From Chitinophagales bacterium (GTDB taxonomy: Bacteria > Bacteroidota > Bacteroidia > Chitinophagales > UBA10324), in assembly GCA_019694975.1 (NCBI GenBank), contig JAIBAY010000003.1, positions 434,001 through 498,000 on the forward strand: 64,000 bases of DNA, given 5' to 3'. The translations under genes and the position numbers were made by a program. Below the pieces are notes generated by a model that worked only from the letters and a program-made list of their open reading frames with translations, ran no database searches and had not been told where the DNA came from. This document shows positions 18,517 to 27,290 of the stretch, one piece after another. The stretch's first letter is position 1, and the number at the start of each line of letters is the position of its first letter.

Positions 18517-19539
18517 TCAGGACTGTCCATCTTTCTTCAGGGCAAGAATTGAAAAATCACTTTCATCCTTTACAATTCTATTTGTCAGATGTCCAAGCCC
18601 GCTGATTTCCATTTCCACGATATCTCCTTCCTGCAGCCACTGTTCTTCGTAGGAAGGGTTTTCCAGTTTGCCGGTACCATTCAGTTCCAGGAAACATCCG
18701 GTGCCAACGGTGCCGCTGCCAATAACATCGCCGGGTAGTAAATCAACACCATACGATGCACGTTCAATGATTTCGGCGAAGGTCCAGTCCATATCGCTCA
18801 TGTTACCGCTTGAAACCAGTTTATTGTTCACCCAGCATTTCATGTCGAGGTTGTAATTGTTACCAACATGACCTTGCTTACAAGGCACTTTAAATGCTTC
18901 CAGTTCTTCCGGCGTAACCAGCCATGGCCCGATGACGGTAGAGAAGTCCTTTCCTTTTGCAGGACCAAGATTCAGTTTCATTTCTTCCATTTGCAAGACT
19001 CTTGCGCTCATGTCGTTCATGATCATATAACCACCGATGTAGTTATCGGCTTCTTCCGCGCGGATGTTACGCCCTTTCTTATTAATCACGATGGCCACTT
19101 CAAGTTCAAAATCCAGTTTTTGAAAATGATCCGGCATGCAGACAATATCTCCCGGTCCCTGTATCGCATTATGATTGGTAAAATAAAAAATAGGGTACTG
19201 ATCAAACTCCGGAATCATGTCCACCTTACGGTTTCTGCGTGCTGCCGCCACATGCTGACGGAAGGCATAACCATCACGGCAGGAAGTGGGTTGCGGAACA
19301 GGCGCCATTAATGTTATCCCGCTCAGTGGTTTGGGTCTCGCGCGGACGGACTTCCCCTCCTTCAGCATACTGTCGTATTCTATGGCTATTTCAAAGGCTT
19401 CCTCGCCACCATACAAAAACAATTGCATGTTGCCGGGCAGGCGCCAATCCATATCCTGCAAGTCGTAGTAGTTATCTTCATGCACTATGGCAAGATGATC
19501 CTGTTCGTCGGTGGGGTTGTAATAGCTGATGAGTTTCAT
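18517..19539 (-). CDS. Fumarylacetoacetate hydrolase (FAH) family protein
   Basis: 340 residues. The C-terminal FAA_hydrolase fold is clear: PIFYFTNHNAIQGPGD, the metal-binding acidic pair in LDFELEVAIVI, the MNDMSARVLQ segment, and GSGTVGTGCFLELNG. The N-terminal part (residues 1-90) is the usual small cap region. Family members cleave C-C bonds of acylpyruvates, including fumarylacetoacetate in tyrosine breakdown, or decarboxylate/isomerise related diacids. No tyrosine-degradation neighbours are present to fix the substrate. It is monocistronic, with divergent GH9 upstream. Confidence 0.87.
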   Translation of the reverse strand: MKLISYYNPTDEQDHLAIVHEDNYYDLQDMDWRLPGNMQLFLYGGEEAFEIAIEYDSMLKEGKSVRARPKPLSGITLMAPVPQPTSCRDGYAFRQHVAAARRNRKVDMIPEFDQYPIFYFTNHNAIQGPGDIVCMPDHFQKLDFELEVAIVINKKGRNIRAEEADNYIGGYMIMNDMSARVLQMEEMKLNLGPAKGKDFSTVIGPWLVTPEELEAFKVPCKQGHVGNNYNLDMKCWVNNKLVSSGNMSDMDWTFAEIIERASYGVDLLPGDVIGSGTVGTGCFLELNGTGKLENPSYEEQWLQEGDIVEMEISGLGHLTNRIVKDESDFSILALKKDGQS

Positions 19540-19666
19540 TATTGAGTCAATAACTGGTTTAGGATTTCAAGATGACGCTAAAGATAGTATCTGAATCAGA
19601 AAACTTTCATCAGTTAACCATATTGGTGCAAGCTAAGCATGTACGCCGACTGTGTTTCCTCCAGCA

Positions 19667-19674
19667 TAATTTTG
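19667..19674 (+). promoter_or_regulatory. Candidate Bacteroidota -7 box for the GH9 gene
   Basis: taattttg fits the TAnnTTTG -7 consensus of Bacteroidota sigma-70-type promoters, about 105 bp before the chosen ATG. No clear -33 TTG is seen at the right distance, so this is tentative. Confidence 0.35.
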
Positions 19675-19778
19675 AATGTCATGCATTACAGCCGGAAAAC
19701 TTTTTAAATGGCGTTGCGTAATGAAATATGCCTGTACATGATAAGGCCACTAAACACTTTCATTTAAAAAAATCCAAC

Positions 19779-21974
19779 ATGAAAAAACTGCTGTTCTCCT
19801 TTTTGAGCCTGTATGTATCCTCTCTTACCATCATGGCCGGACCGGCTGTCATCAACTACCATATTCATGTCGATCAGTTTGGTTATCGTTGTGATGCTGT
19901 GAAAATTGCAGTGATCAGTAACCCACAAACAGGTTACAATGCCAATGATCATTTTACACCGGGCACAGCAAACAATAAATATGAAGTGAGAAGATGGAGT
20001 GATGACGTGGCTGTCTTTACAGGAACCATCAAACCATGGAACGGCGGTGCAACGCATGTTCAATCTGGTGACAAGGCATGGTGGTTTACTTTCTCCGCTG
20101 TGAGTACGCCGGGAGATTATTACATTTTTGACAAGACGAACCAGGTTGGCTCCTGCAAGTTCCATATCGGCGACAATACTTATGATGAAGCCCTGAAAGC
20201 AGCCCTGCGCACCTTTTATTATCAGCGGTGCGGTACGGCCAAAGCATTTCCTTTTGCCGGCAATGGCTGGACGGATGCAGCCTGTCACCTGGGGACACAG
20301 CAGGATCTCGATTGCAGGCTGGTCACCAATCCTACCGTAACCTCTTCGCGCGATTTACACGGTGGATGGCATGATGCGGGAGATTATAACAAGTATGTCA
20401 ATTTTACCTGGAGCACCCTGGTTTCGCTGTTGCTTGCCTATGAAGAAAATCCTACTGCCTGGAAAGATGATACAGGCATTCCTGAATCCGGTAACGGCAT
20501 ACCGGATTTGCTCGATGAGGTACGCTATGAGTTACAGTGGCTGTTGCGCATGCAGGAAGACAACGGGTCGCTGCTCAGTGTGATGGGCACGCAGAACTAT
20601 GCCACGGCATCGCCGCCTTCCGCTGATGCAGCATTCAGACGGTATGGACCAGCCACCACGTCCGCATCGCTGACGGGCGCCTCTGTTTTTGCACTGGCAG
20701 CAGTTCAGTTCGGCGCATTAAACAATAACGCAATGACAGCATTTGCAGATACCCTGGAAACAGCGGCAATAGGTGCATACAACTGGGCCATTGCCAATCC
20801 AAATGTCACCTTCTACAATGCAGGAACGCTTGCCGCCGGAGAGCAGGAAGTGGATGATTATGGAAGGATGGTACGGAAGACTGCAGCCGCATGTTTCCTC
20901 TATAAAATTACAGGAAACACGGTGTACCGTGACGTTTTCGACAACAACTACAATAATGTGCACATGATGCAATGGTCCTATGCTTATCCGTTTGAATCCA
21001 CGGAGCAGGACATGCTGCTTTATTACAGCAAGGTGAACGGCAAAACAACTGCCGTTGCGTCGGCCATTAAAAGTGTTTTCAGCAATTCAGTAAAGTCGGG
21101 TAACCCTGATAATTATCCGTCTTATAAAAATAAATCAGATGCATACCGTGCATTCATGTCAGACGATAACTATACATGGGGCAACAACGAATTTAAATGC
21201 GTACAAGGCACCATGTTCACCGATATGATCCGTTATAATCTCAACAGTTCGAATGCGGCCAACTACAGCTCCGCCGCTGCGGGGTTTCTTCATTACCTGC
21301 ACGGCGTAAATCCGGTCGGCATCACCTACCTGAGCAATATGTACGGGCTTGGCGGTGATACCTGCGTAAATGAAATCTACCATGGATGGTTTACAGACGG
21401 CAGTGCATTGTGGGACCGTGCAGGTACTTCCACCTATGGCCCGCCGCCGGGTTTTATTCCGGGTGGAGCAAACCCATCTTATGCGTTGGATGGTTGTTGT
21501 CCGAATGGTTGCGGCAGTTATAACAGTCAGTGCAATGCTGCACAGGTTACACCGCCGCTTTATCAACCTGTACAGAAATCCTATCGCGACTGGAATGCGA
21601 ACTGGCCGCAGGATTCATGGCAGATCACGGAAGTGGCCATTTACACCGAAGCGAGTTACCTTAAATTGCTGTCGTGGTTTACCGGCGGAACGTGCAACAG
21701 TTTTAAAGAAGGACAGGAAAAAATAGTAGTGGAGCCAAAGGCATTATTGCTTTACCCCAACCCTGCCGATGACGTGTTGATGGCCGATGTTGATGATTGG
21801 GATGAAATACCGGCAAGCATCAACATTTTTTCTATGGATGGCCGGCCGGTACAGGAATTCAGCAAAGTGCTGCTGCCCTGCCAGCTTTCAATAAATAACT
21901 TACCTGCCGGAAGTTATCTTATCAGGTTACAGACTTCTTCCGGTGTGGTTACCGGAAAGTTTACGAAACAATAG
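19779..21974 (+). CDS. Secreted glycoside hydrolase family 9 (endoglucanase-type) with T9SS sorting domain
   Basis: The start at 19779 (MKKLLFSFLSLYVSSL) gives a proper signal peptide; the longer open frame from 19728 adds 17 hydrophilic residues before it. 731 residues. An N-terminal CelD_N Ig-like domain (VDQFGYRCDAVKIAVI...GDYYIF, about 25-130) precedes the GH9 catalytic domain. The catalytic base lies in HGGWHDAGDYNKYVNF (Asp near 199) and the proton donor in YTEASYLKLL (Glu near 624); LHGVNPVGITYLSNMYG is a typical late GH9 segment. The tail from about 655 (LLLYPNPADD...LPAGSYLIRLQTSSG) is a T9SS sorting domain. It should cleave beta-1,4-glucans outside the cell. No SusCD pair is adjacent. 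Confidence 0.93.
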   Translation: MKKLLFSFLSLYVSSLTIMAGPAVINYHIHVDQFGYRCDAVKIAVISNPQTGYNANDHFTPGTANNKYEVRRWSDDVAVFTGTIKPWNGGATHVQSGDKAWWFTFSAVSTPGDYYIFDKTNQVGSCKFHIGDNTYDEALKAALRTFYYQRCGTAKAFPFAGNGWTDAACHLGTQQDLDCRLVTNPTVTSSRDLHGGWHDAGDYNKYVNFTWSTLVSLLLAYEENPTAWKDDTGIPESGNGIPDLLDEVRYELQWLLRMQEDNGSLLSVMGTQNYATASPPSADAAFRRYGPATTSASLTGASVFALAAVQFGALNNNAMTAFADTLETAAIGAYNWAIANPNVTFYNAGTLAAGEQEVDDYGRMVRKTAAACFLYKITGNTVYRDVFDNNYNNVHMMQWSYAYPFESTEQDMLLYYSKVNGKTTAVASAIKSVFSNSVKSGNPDNYPSYKNKSDAYRAFMSDDNYTWGNNEFKCVQGTMFTDMIRYNLNSSNAANYSSAAAGFLHYLHGVNPVGITYLSNMYGLGGDTCVNEIYHGWFTDGSALWDRAGTSTYGPPPGFIPGGANPSYALDGCCPNGCGSYNSQCNAAQVTPPLYQPVQKSYRDWNANWPQDSWQITEVAIYTEASYLKLLSWFTGGTCNSFKEGQEKIVVEPKALLLYPNPADDVLMADVDDWDEIPASINIFSMDGRPVQEFSKVLLPCQLSINNLPAGSYLIRLQTSSGVVTGKFTKQ

Positions 21975-21983
21975 CTATATGCT

Positions 21984-22325
21984 TCAGCCTGCCAGGTCGC
22001 CCGGAGCGGCAGGCGGGTTGTTTATTCGTGATCTTGCTTTTTCAAGTAATCGCTCCAGTATCAAATCAGCCAGCACTGCTGCGGGCGGAGTCGCGGAATC
22101 AGCAGCAAGACGTGCCTTTGCCTTCTCTTCATCCACATCAATCCGGTACAACAGCCACAACAGTTTTTCATAATCGTTGTGGAGTAAAGTTTCCAGCTTG
22201 TCAATCAGCTCCTTTCTTATTGCGGCGAATACATCATCGCTGCCTTCAATTGCCGGTAAGTCAATGTAGCTGCCCAGCAATTGTATAACCTGTGTTTCAA
22301 CCGGTGAAAGATGCATGTTATTCAT
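21984..22325 (-). CDS. Small conserved-looking hypothetical protein
   Basis: 113 residues, helical and charged (VQLLGSYIDLPAI..., IRKELIDKLETLLHNDYEKLLWLLYRIDVDE). I do not recognise a named family, but the pattern of short helical proteins predicting YxxxLxxLLxRxDVxE is common in Bacteroidota genomes. The stop lies 9 bp from the stop of the convergent GH9 gene. A 7-bp GC-rich stem at 21987-22014, inside the coding end, could terminate the GH9 transcript. Confidence 0.6.
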   Translation of the reverse strand: MNNMHLSPVETQVIQLLGSYIDLPAIEGSDDVFAAIRKELIDKLETLLHNDYEKLLWLLYRIDVDEEKAKARLAADSATPPAAVLADLILERLLEKARSRINNPPAAPGDLAG

Positions 22326-22361
22326 GGCCTGATCGCTTCCGGTGAGATAGTATGTTGTTAC

Positions 22362-23582
22362 TCAAAATTTTTCAAAGATGGCTGCATCTGATTGCATGGA
22401 CGAAGTAAAATGCACGGCATAGATTCCCGGCGGAAGCATCGTGATATTCATTCTGCCTTTCTCCGGATGATCTGCTGTATAAACTAAAACGCCCATTGCA
22501 TTATATACTGCAACCCTTTCAATGTTGCTGATTCCTGTGATAGTAATTTCCTTTTGTGTGGGATTTGGGATAATCCTGCATGCAATTCCGGCAGCAGGAT
22601 TTTCCATTCCTGTTGTTAGTTCCTTTTTTAAAACCAGTCCGTTATGTCCGCATGCATACACCGCATTGGAATCGCCGGCCAGCCCGGATAGAACGGATGA
22701 AGAAGAATAATCCAACGTCCAGCTTTGACCTCCATCGGAGGTTTCATAAATATCATATTGCCCGGAGAGAGCGTAGCCGTGTTGCGAATCGGTGAACAGC
22801 AGGTCGCCGCCTGCATCCAGTCCGGTCCCAGCTACCTCACTCCAGGTTTCGCCCTGATTATTTGTAGCGAATAAATAGCCATCACCCGAAATGGCAAAAC
22901 CATTTTGTGCATCAATAAAACTCAGGCCTGCCAGGTAATAATTGCTGTTGAAATTTACCGTATCAAACTGCCACGTGGCACCATAATCAGTGCTCTTGTA
23001 AATACTGAGATGATACGCCGCAATAAAAACAGAATCGCTGAAGGCCACCATTTTTTCAGGAACAAAATAGGGCGCTCCGGAAATGGATGACCACGAAGTT
23101 CCGCCATCCAAACTTCTGTAAACACCTGTTAATCCTCCGTACACGCCTGTCATGCTGTTTGAAAAACAAATCGATGTTACAAAACAGGTACAACCTCCCG
23201 TGTTTACCCAATTATTGCCGGCATTATACGTGCGCATAATGTTTCCACTGCCATTGGCAACAAAGCCCGTATCCGTATTGCGGAAAAACGCTTCCGTATA
23301 AATGAACGCAGAAGGATTCTGTACCGATGAAAATGATACGCCGCCATTTACCGTTTTTAACAAGATGCCATCATCTCCAAAAAAAATCAATGTACCGGGA
23401 GCAAGGCGTTGCAAGCCGAGCAGGTCAAGACCCGTGCCTGTGGGCAATGGTTCCCAATCCTGCGCGCAGACAGGAAAGAACGATGATAGCAAAAGACTGA
23501 TTACCATCATTACTACTTTCGTGATAGCCTGAATGCAACGGCAGCACATTTTATTACTATGAATGATTGCAGAATTTTTCAT
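22362..23582 (-). CDS. Secreted Ycf48-like/BNR-repeat protein with T9SS sorting domain
   Basis: About 406 residues from the ATG at 23582; a GTG two codons upstream is an alternative. After a long signal region (VVMMVISLLLSSFFPVCAQ) come at least six Asp-box/BNR-like repeats: TVNGGVSF, NAGNNWVNTGG, SLDGGTSW, STDYGATW, NNQGETW and TSDGGQSW. They form a beta-propeller like Ycf48/photosystem-assembly homologues and sialidase-type propellers. The C-terminal domain (IIPNPTQKEITI...LPPGIYAVHFTSS) is a T9SS sorting domain. It lies 37 bp beyond the small hypothetical gene on the same strand, possibly in one transcript. No catalytic residues are evident; a surface binding role is inferred. Confidence 0.85.
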   Translation of the reverse strand: MKNSAIIHSNKMCCRCIQAITKVVMMVISLLLSSFFPVCAQDWEPLPTGTGLDLLGLQRLAPGTLIFFGDDGILLKTVNGGVSFSSVQNPSAFIYTEAFFRNTDTGFVANGSGNIMRTYNAGNNWVNTGGCTCFVTSICFSNSMTGVYGGLTGVYRSLDGGTSWSSISGAPYFVPEKMVAFSDSVFIAAYHLSIYKSTDYGATWQFDTVNFNSNYYLAGLSFIDAQNGFAISGDGYLFATNNQGETWSEVAGTGLDAGGDLLFTDSQHGYALSGQYDIYETSDGGQSWTLDYSSSSVLSGLAGDSNAVYACGHNGLVLKKELTTGMENPAAGIACRIIPNPTQKEITITGISNIERVAVYNAMGVLVYTADHPEKGRMNITMLPPGIYAVHFTSSMQSDAAIFEKF

Positions 23583-23728
23583 GGTCACCTTTGATACTCT
23601 TCATCATGCAGTAAAACAATATCAACGGTTTGGTTACAAACGATACAAGTTTTACCTGTGCCGATTTTTTGTATCACTAAATGTAAGTTGTTTTCATCAA
23701 TGGCCGCAGATAGTGCCGTATGCAGCGG

Positions 23729-24502
23729 TCAGTATTTCCCGACAACACCCAGTCCGAACAAGGCAAAATCATATTTCACAGGATCATCAGCATCAAATGT
23801 TTTAAGTGCTGCTGTCAGTTCCAATGCGGTTTTCCAGTTCATTTGCCGGCTGCTGATCAAACCCAGTTTCCCCGCAACGCGACCTACATGTACATCACAC
23901 GGACAAATTAACTGCGATGGTTTTATCTTTTTCCAGAGCCCGAAATCAACGCCGCAATTATCTCTTCTCACCATCCATCGAAGAAACATATTCAGCCGCT
24001 TGCAGGCTGAATTACGCGCCGGTGTCGCAATATGTTTCCTGGTGCGTTGCGGCGCATTTTCATCATCAAAAAAATAACCATGAAAGCCCGTCAGTGCCGG
24101 TCCGGTATTGGGTGATGCAGCAGGAAGAAATTTCACAAAGGCCGCCTCCAGCGATGAGTGCTCCCGGTAATACTTCCGGAAGAAATGAATGAAATACAAG
24201 ACATCGGTTGCGTTGAACGTGCGGTGTTTGAAATGGATGAACGGCTGCAGGTCTTTTTCATTATGATGCAATACAAAATCGAATGGTGCCTGATCCATCA
24301 TTTCCATCAGGCGGTTGCAACTGTTCAAGATGGAAGTCCTGTTGCCCCAGGCCAGCGTGGCTGCAAAGAATCCGGCAATCTCAATATCCTGTGGCTTTGA
24401 AAAGCGGTGTGGTATGCTGACGGGATCTGTTGCAATGAATGCCGGCCTGTTATAAAACGAGGCCTTTTCATCGAGGAGCACTTTTAATTTTTGTAAATTC
24501 AC
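23729..24502 (-). CDS. TIGR02757 family protein (DUF2400)
   Basis: 257 residues with a GTG start (no in-frame ATG nearby upstream). The segments DPVSIPHRFSKPQDIEIAGF, FFAATLAWGNRTSILNSC, YFIHFFRKYYREHSSLEAAF and CPCDVHVGRVAGKLGL fit the TIGR02757/DUF2400 family, widespread and uncharacterised in Bacteroidota and some Proteobacteria. The CDVHVGRVA segment resembles the DxHxxRxxxRLG element of helix-hairpin-helix DNA glycosylases such as EndoIII, so a DNA-repair-like fold is possible (inference). Monocistronic as far as seen. Confidence 0.8.
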   Translation of the reverse strand: MNLQKLKVLLDEKASFYNRPAFIATDPVSIPHRFSKPQDIEIAGFFAATLAWGNRTSILNSCNRLMEMMDQAPFDFVLHHNEKDLQPFIHFKHRTFNATDVLYFIHFFRKYYREHSSLEAAFVKFLPAASPNTGPALTGFHGYFFDDENAPQRTRKHIATPARNSACKRLNMFLRWMVRRDNCGVDFGLWKKIKPSQLICPCDVHVGRVAGKLGLISSRQMNWKTALELTAALKTFDADDPVKYDFALFGLGVVGKY

Positions 24503-24813
24503 AAATGCGAATCTAACTGCTATGATCCGGAAATGTTTATTCCTTACATTGCTTTTTTGCGCAGGCGCTCCGGCGAAAGTGCAGCAATATACTATCGGTG
24601 CGTATACTTACTAAGGGATGCAATGGCAGAACAAATTTTCACCTCGAACCAGTCATCCTTCCATAGTTCCACAATTCCTCACTTCCCTGCTGGAATATCT
24701 TTTAGACTACTGAAGAATGCACTTATTGCAGTGATTTCAGCCACTCAGGCGAATATAAAAAAAGCGCCTGAAGCATTTACCTCAGGCGCTATTCAAACAC
24801 AAAATTATTTTTC
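24503..24813. other. Intergenic region holding the desaturase terminator
   Basis: About 310 bp. The plus-strand open frame that crosses it runs into the desaturase gene antisense and shows no coding signal. The only feature seen is the hairpin at 24763-24790. Confidence 0.5.
24756..24790 (-). terminator. Rho-independent terminator of the desaturase gene
   Basis: A 9-bp perfect stem (agcgcctga 24763-24771, tcaggcgct 24782-24790) with a 10-nt loop. On the minus strand it is followed by a T-run (complement of the A run at 24757-24763). It starts 24 bp past the desaturase stop. Confidence 0.85.
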
Positions 24814-25554
24814 CTACGCGTTTACCGCCACCGGCTTCAGCTTAATGATACCGATCCAGTCAAACAAACGGATGAAGGGATACACCGGATCAAACTCATA
24901 CCATTTGATACCGAAGTTAGCGCGGCCCGGATGACTGTGGTGATTGTTATGATAGCTTTCACCCAGCATCAGAAAATCCACCGGCAACAGGTTCTTGCTT
25001 GTATCACTCATTTTAAAACGCACTGAACCGATGGTATGTGCAAACCAGTTGATGATTGCTCCGTGAAAAGGCCCCATCACAAAATGAATCGGCAACAACA
25101 GGAATATCCACCAATGCGTGGCAAACATCATGTAAAATATCACATAGAAAGCGCCCCAGGCAATACGGCTGTACCAGCTGTCGGCAAATTTTTCGAAGGC
25201 GGGCCAGTAAGGAAGGTTATTCTTGAACTTGTCTTCCACCGGATAGGTCTCATGCAGAATTTCCATGTAGATGATTTTCGTACGCCACATCATGGACCAT
25301 ATATTTTTATCATACTTGGGTGAATGCGGGTCCTTCTCCGTATCTGCGTAAGCGTGGTGCAAGCGGTGAAGAATTCCATAAGAATACGGACTGAGGTAAG
25401 AGGAACCCTGTGTAAGCCAGGAAAGGAAAATAAATATCTTTTCCATGGTTTTCGACATCGTAAACATCTGATGCGCTGAATAACGATGGTGAAAGAATGT
25501 CTGGAAGAAAAGAGAAAAGTACCAGTGGCAGACAAAGAAAATGAGAATGATCAT
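24814..25554 (-). CDS. Membrane fatty-acid (acyl-CoA/acyl-lipid) desaturase
   Basis: 246 residues, a compact desaturase. All three histidine boxes are present: HRYSAH (about 23-28), HRLHH (63-67) and HNNHH (about 199-203). Hydrophobic segments between them fit a di-iron membrane enzyme that introduces a double bond in a fatty acyl chain. The short N-terminus, starting directly in a membrane helix, is usual for the Bacteroidota subgroup. It is monocistronic with its own terminator. The position of desaturation cannot be told. Confidence 0.9.
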   Translation of the reverse strand: MIILIFFVCHWYFSLFFQTFFHHRYSAHQMFTMSKTMEKIFIFLSWLTQGSSYLSPYSYGILHRLHHAYADTEKDPHSPKYDKNIWSMMWRTKIIYMEILHETYPVEDKFKNNLPYWPAFEKFADSWYSRIAWGAFYVIFYMMFATHWWIFLLLPIHFVMGPFHGAIINWFAHTIGSVRFKMSDTSKNLLPVDFLMLGESYHNNHHSHPGRANFGIKWYEFDPVYPFIRLFDWIGIIKLKPVAVNA

Positions 25555-25715
25555 TGTTGTTTTGAATTAATTGGTTAAGTATTCCACAACCGGTTCCCGT
25601 GAAGTGCGGGATATGCCGGCATGTCGTAAAATAAAGTGAAAATCCCGTTTAGAAAACGGCGCAAACTTACGACAAAAGGGCGACTTGAACAAGTTCGCGC
25701 CAATCATTCCTCACA

Positions 25716-27206
25716 TCATACTGAAATTGAATTTAAGAACTGCACGCTTTGCCGTATATCATCACTCAGCACGCGGTCAGACTGATTGAAAGAAACAACA
25801 GCACGGTAATCATCGAAAAATTTTTCCACGGCAACACTGCTTCTTGCCGGCCGCCTGAATTCAAGTGCCTGCGCCGCATTCAGCAATTCAATGGCCAGGA
25901 TGTTTTCCAGATTTTTAAGTACCCTGTAACACTTCGTGGCACCATTGGCGCCCATGCTGACATGATCTTCCTGCCCGTTGGACGACATGATAGAATCTAC
26001 CGATGAAGGTGAACAGAGCTGCTTGTTTTCACTCACGAGCGCCGCAGCCGTATATTGCGGAATCATCATGCCGGAATTGACACCCGGCGTCGCCACAAGG
26101 TAAGGCGGTAAGCTACGCTGTCCGCTGACAAGCAGATACACTCTTCTTTCACTGATGCTTCCCAATTCGGCGAGGGCGATGGCCAGAAAATCCAGTGCAA
26201 GTGCGAGCGGCTGCCCGTGAAAATTTCCTCCGCTGAGTATGACATCTTCATTCGGGAATACATTCGGGTTGTCGGTAACCGAATTAACCTCCGTAGTAAA
26301 AACAGCTGCACAATAACGGATAGCATCTTTCGATGCTCCATGTACCTGTGGAATACAACGGAAGGAATACGGATCCTGAATATCTGTTTTTTCTTTTGCC
26401 GCCAACTCACTGCCGGCCAGTGTTTTCAAAACCGCGGCTGCCGTTTCCAGCTGCCCCGCATGCGGACGCACCCTGTGAATTAATTCATTGAACGGATCAA
26501 GCCGGCAATCAAATGCATCAAGCGACATGCAGGCAACCAGGTCGGCGCATGTGCTCAGCCGCCTGGCTTGTAATAAAATCCAGGTGGCATAGGCGCTCAT
26601 AAACTGCGTTCCGTTTAACAGCGCTAATCCTTCTTTTGACTGAAGCTTTATTGGTTGCCAGTTGAATGCTTTCAGCACTTCAGATGCCTGCCATTTTTTA
26701 TTTTGAAAATTCACTTCACCCATTCCCAGCAAAGGAAGGCTCAGGTGTGCCAAAGGAGCAAGATCGCCCGAAGCGCCGAGAGAGCCATGCTGAAAAATGA
26801 CCGGCAAAATATCATGGTTGTAAAAATCAATGAGGCGCCAGATGGTGCTGATATCTATTGCAGAATGTCCATACGACAATGATTGAATCTTCAGCAACAA
26901 CATCAGCTTCACAATTTCCGGTGGTACTTCCTCTCCCACTCCACAGGCATGGCTCATCACGAGGTTTTCCTGCAATTCTTCAATCTGGTGACTCGATATC
27001 CGGATGTTACGCAACGAGCCGAAACCGGTGTTGATGCCATAGAACGGGTGATCAGAATTTTTCAGCTTCTGATCGAGATAGCTGCGGCAGGCGATTATTT
27101 TTTGCTGCGCACTTTCTGACAGCGCCAGTTGATAACCGCCTGTGATGATCTCACTGATCTTTTCCATGGAAAGATAGCCGGAGCTGATGTAATGAGTTTT
27201 CGGCAT
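25716..27206 (-). CDS. hutH: Histidine ammonia-lyase
   Basis: 496 residues. The MIO prosthetic-group triad Ala145-Ser146-Gly147 lies in GSLGASGDLAPLAHL. The catalytic Tyr56 is in FYGINTGFG, and the NLVMSHACGVG segment with His86 marks histidine rather than phenylalanine/tyrosine lyases. The late SSNGQEDHVSMGA segment is also canonical. The enzyme deaminates L-histidine to urocanate in the cytosol. hutU, hutI and hutG are not in the window. HisS lies upstream on the same strand (85-bp gap); the link between the two histidine genes may be chance. Confidence 0.93.
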   Translation of the reverse strand: MPKTHYISSGYLSMEKISEIITGGYQLALSESAQQKIIACRSYLDQKLKNSDHPFYGINTGFGSLRNIRISSHQIEELQENLVMSHACGVGEEVPPEIVKLMLLLKIQSLSYGHSAIDISTIWRLIDFYNHDILPVIFQHGSLGASGDLAPLAHLSLPLLGMGEVNFQNKKWQASEVLKAFNWQPIKLQSKEGLALLNGTQFMSAYATWILLQARRLSTCADLVACMSLDAFDCRLDPFNELIHRVRPHAGQLETAAAVLKTLAGSELAAKEKTDIQDPYSFRCIPQVHGASKDAIRYCAAVFTTEVNSVTDNPNVFPNEDVILSGGNFHGQPLALALDFLAIALAELGSISERRVYLLVSGQRSLPPYLVATPGVNSGMMIPQYTAAALVSENKQLCSPSSVDSIMSSNGQEDHVSMGANGATKCYRVLKNLENILAIELLNAAQALEFRRPARSSVAVEKFFDDYRAVVSFNQSDRVLSDDIRQSVQFLNSISV

Positions 27207-27290
27207 AATTTATAGCAGTGTGTTGGGATGAGAATGCTGCATGACGTAAAATCAAATGCGAACGGGTTCCGCTGAACACCGTTGCATGTA

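Noticed and set aside
24533..24934. 133-codon plus-strand open frame over the desaturase terminator
   Set aside because: It crosses a strong terminator and runs antisense into the desaturase gene; no family content.
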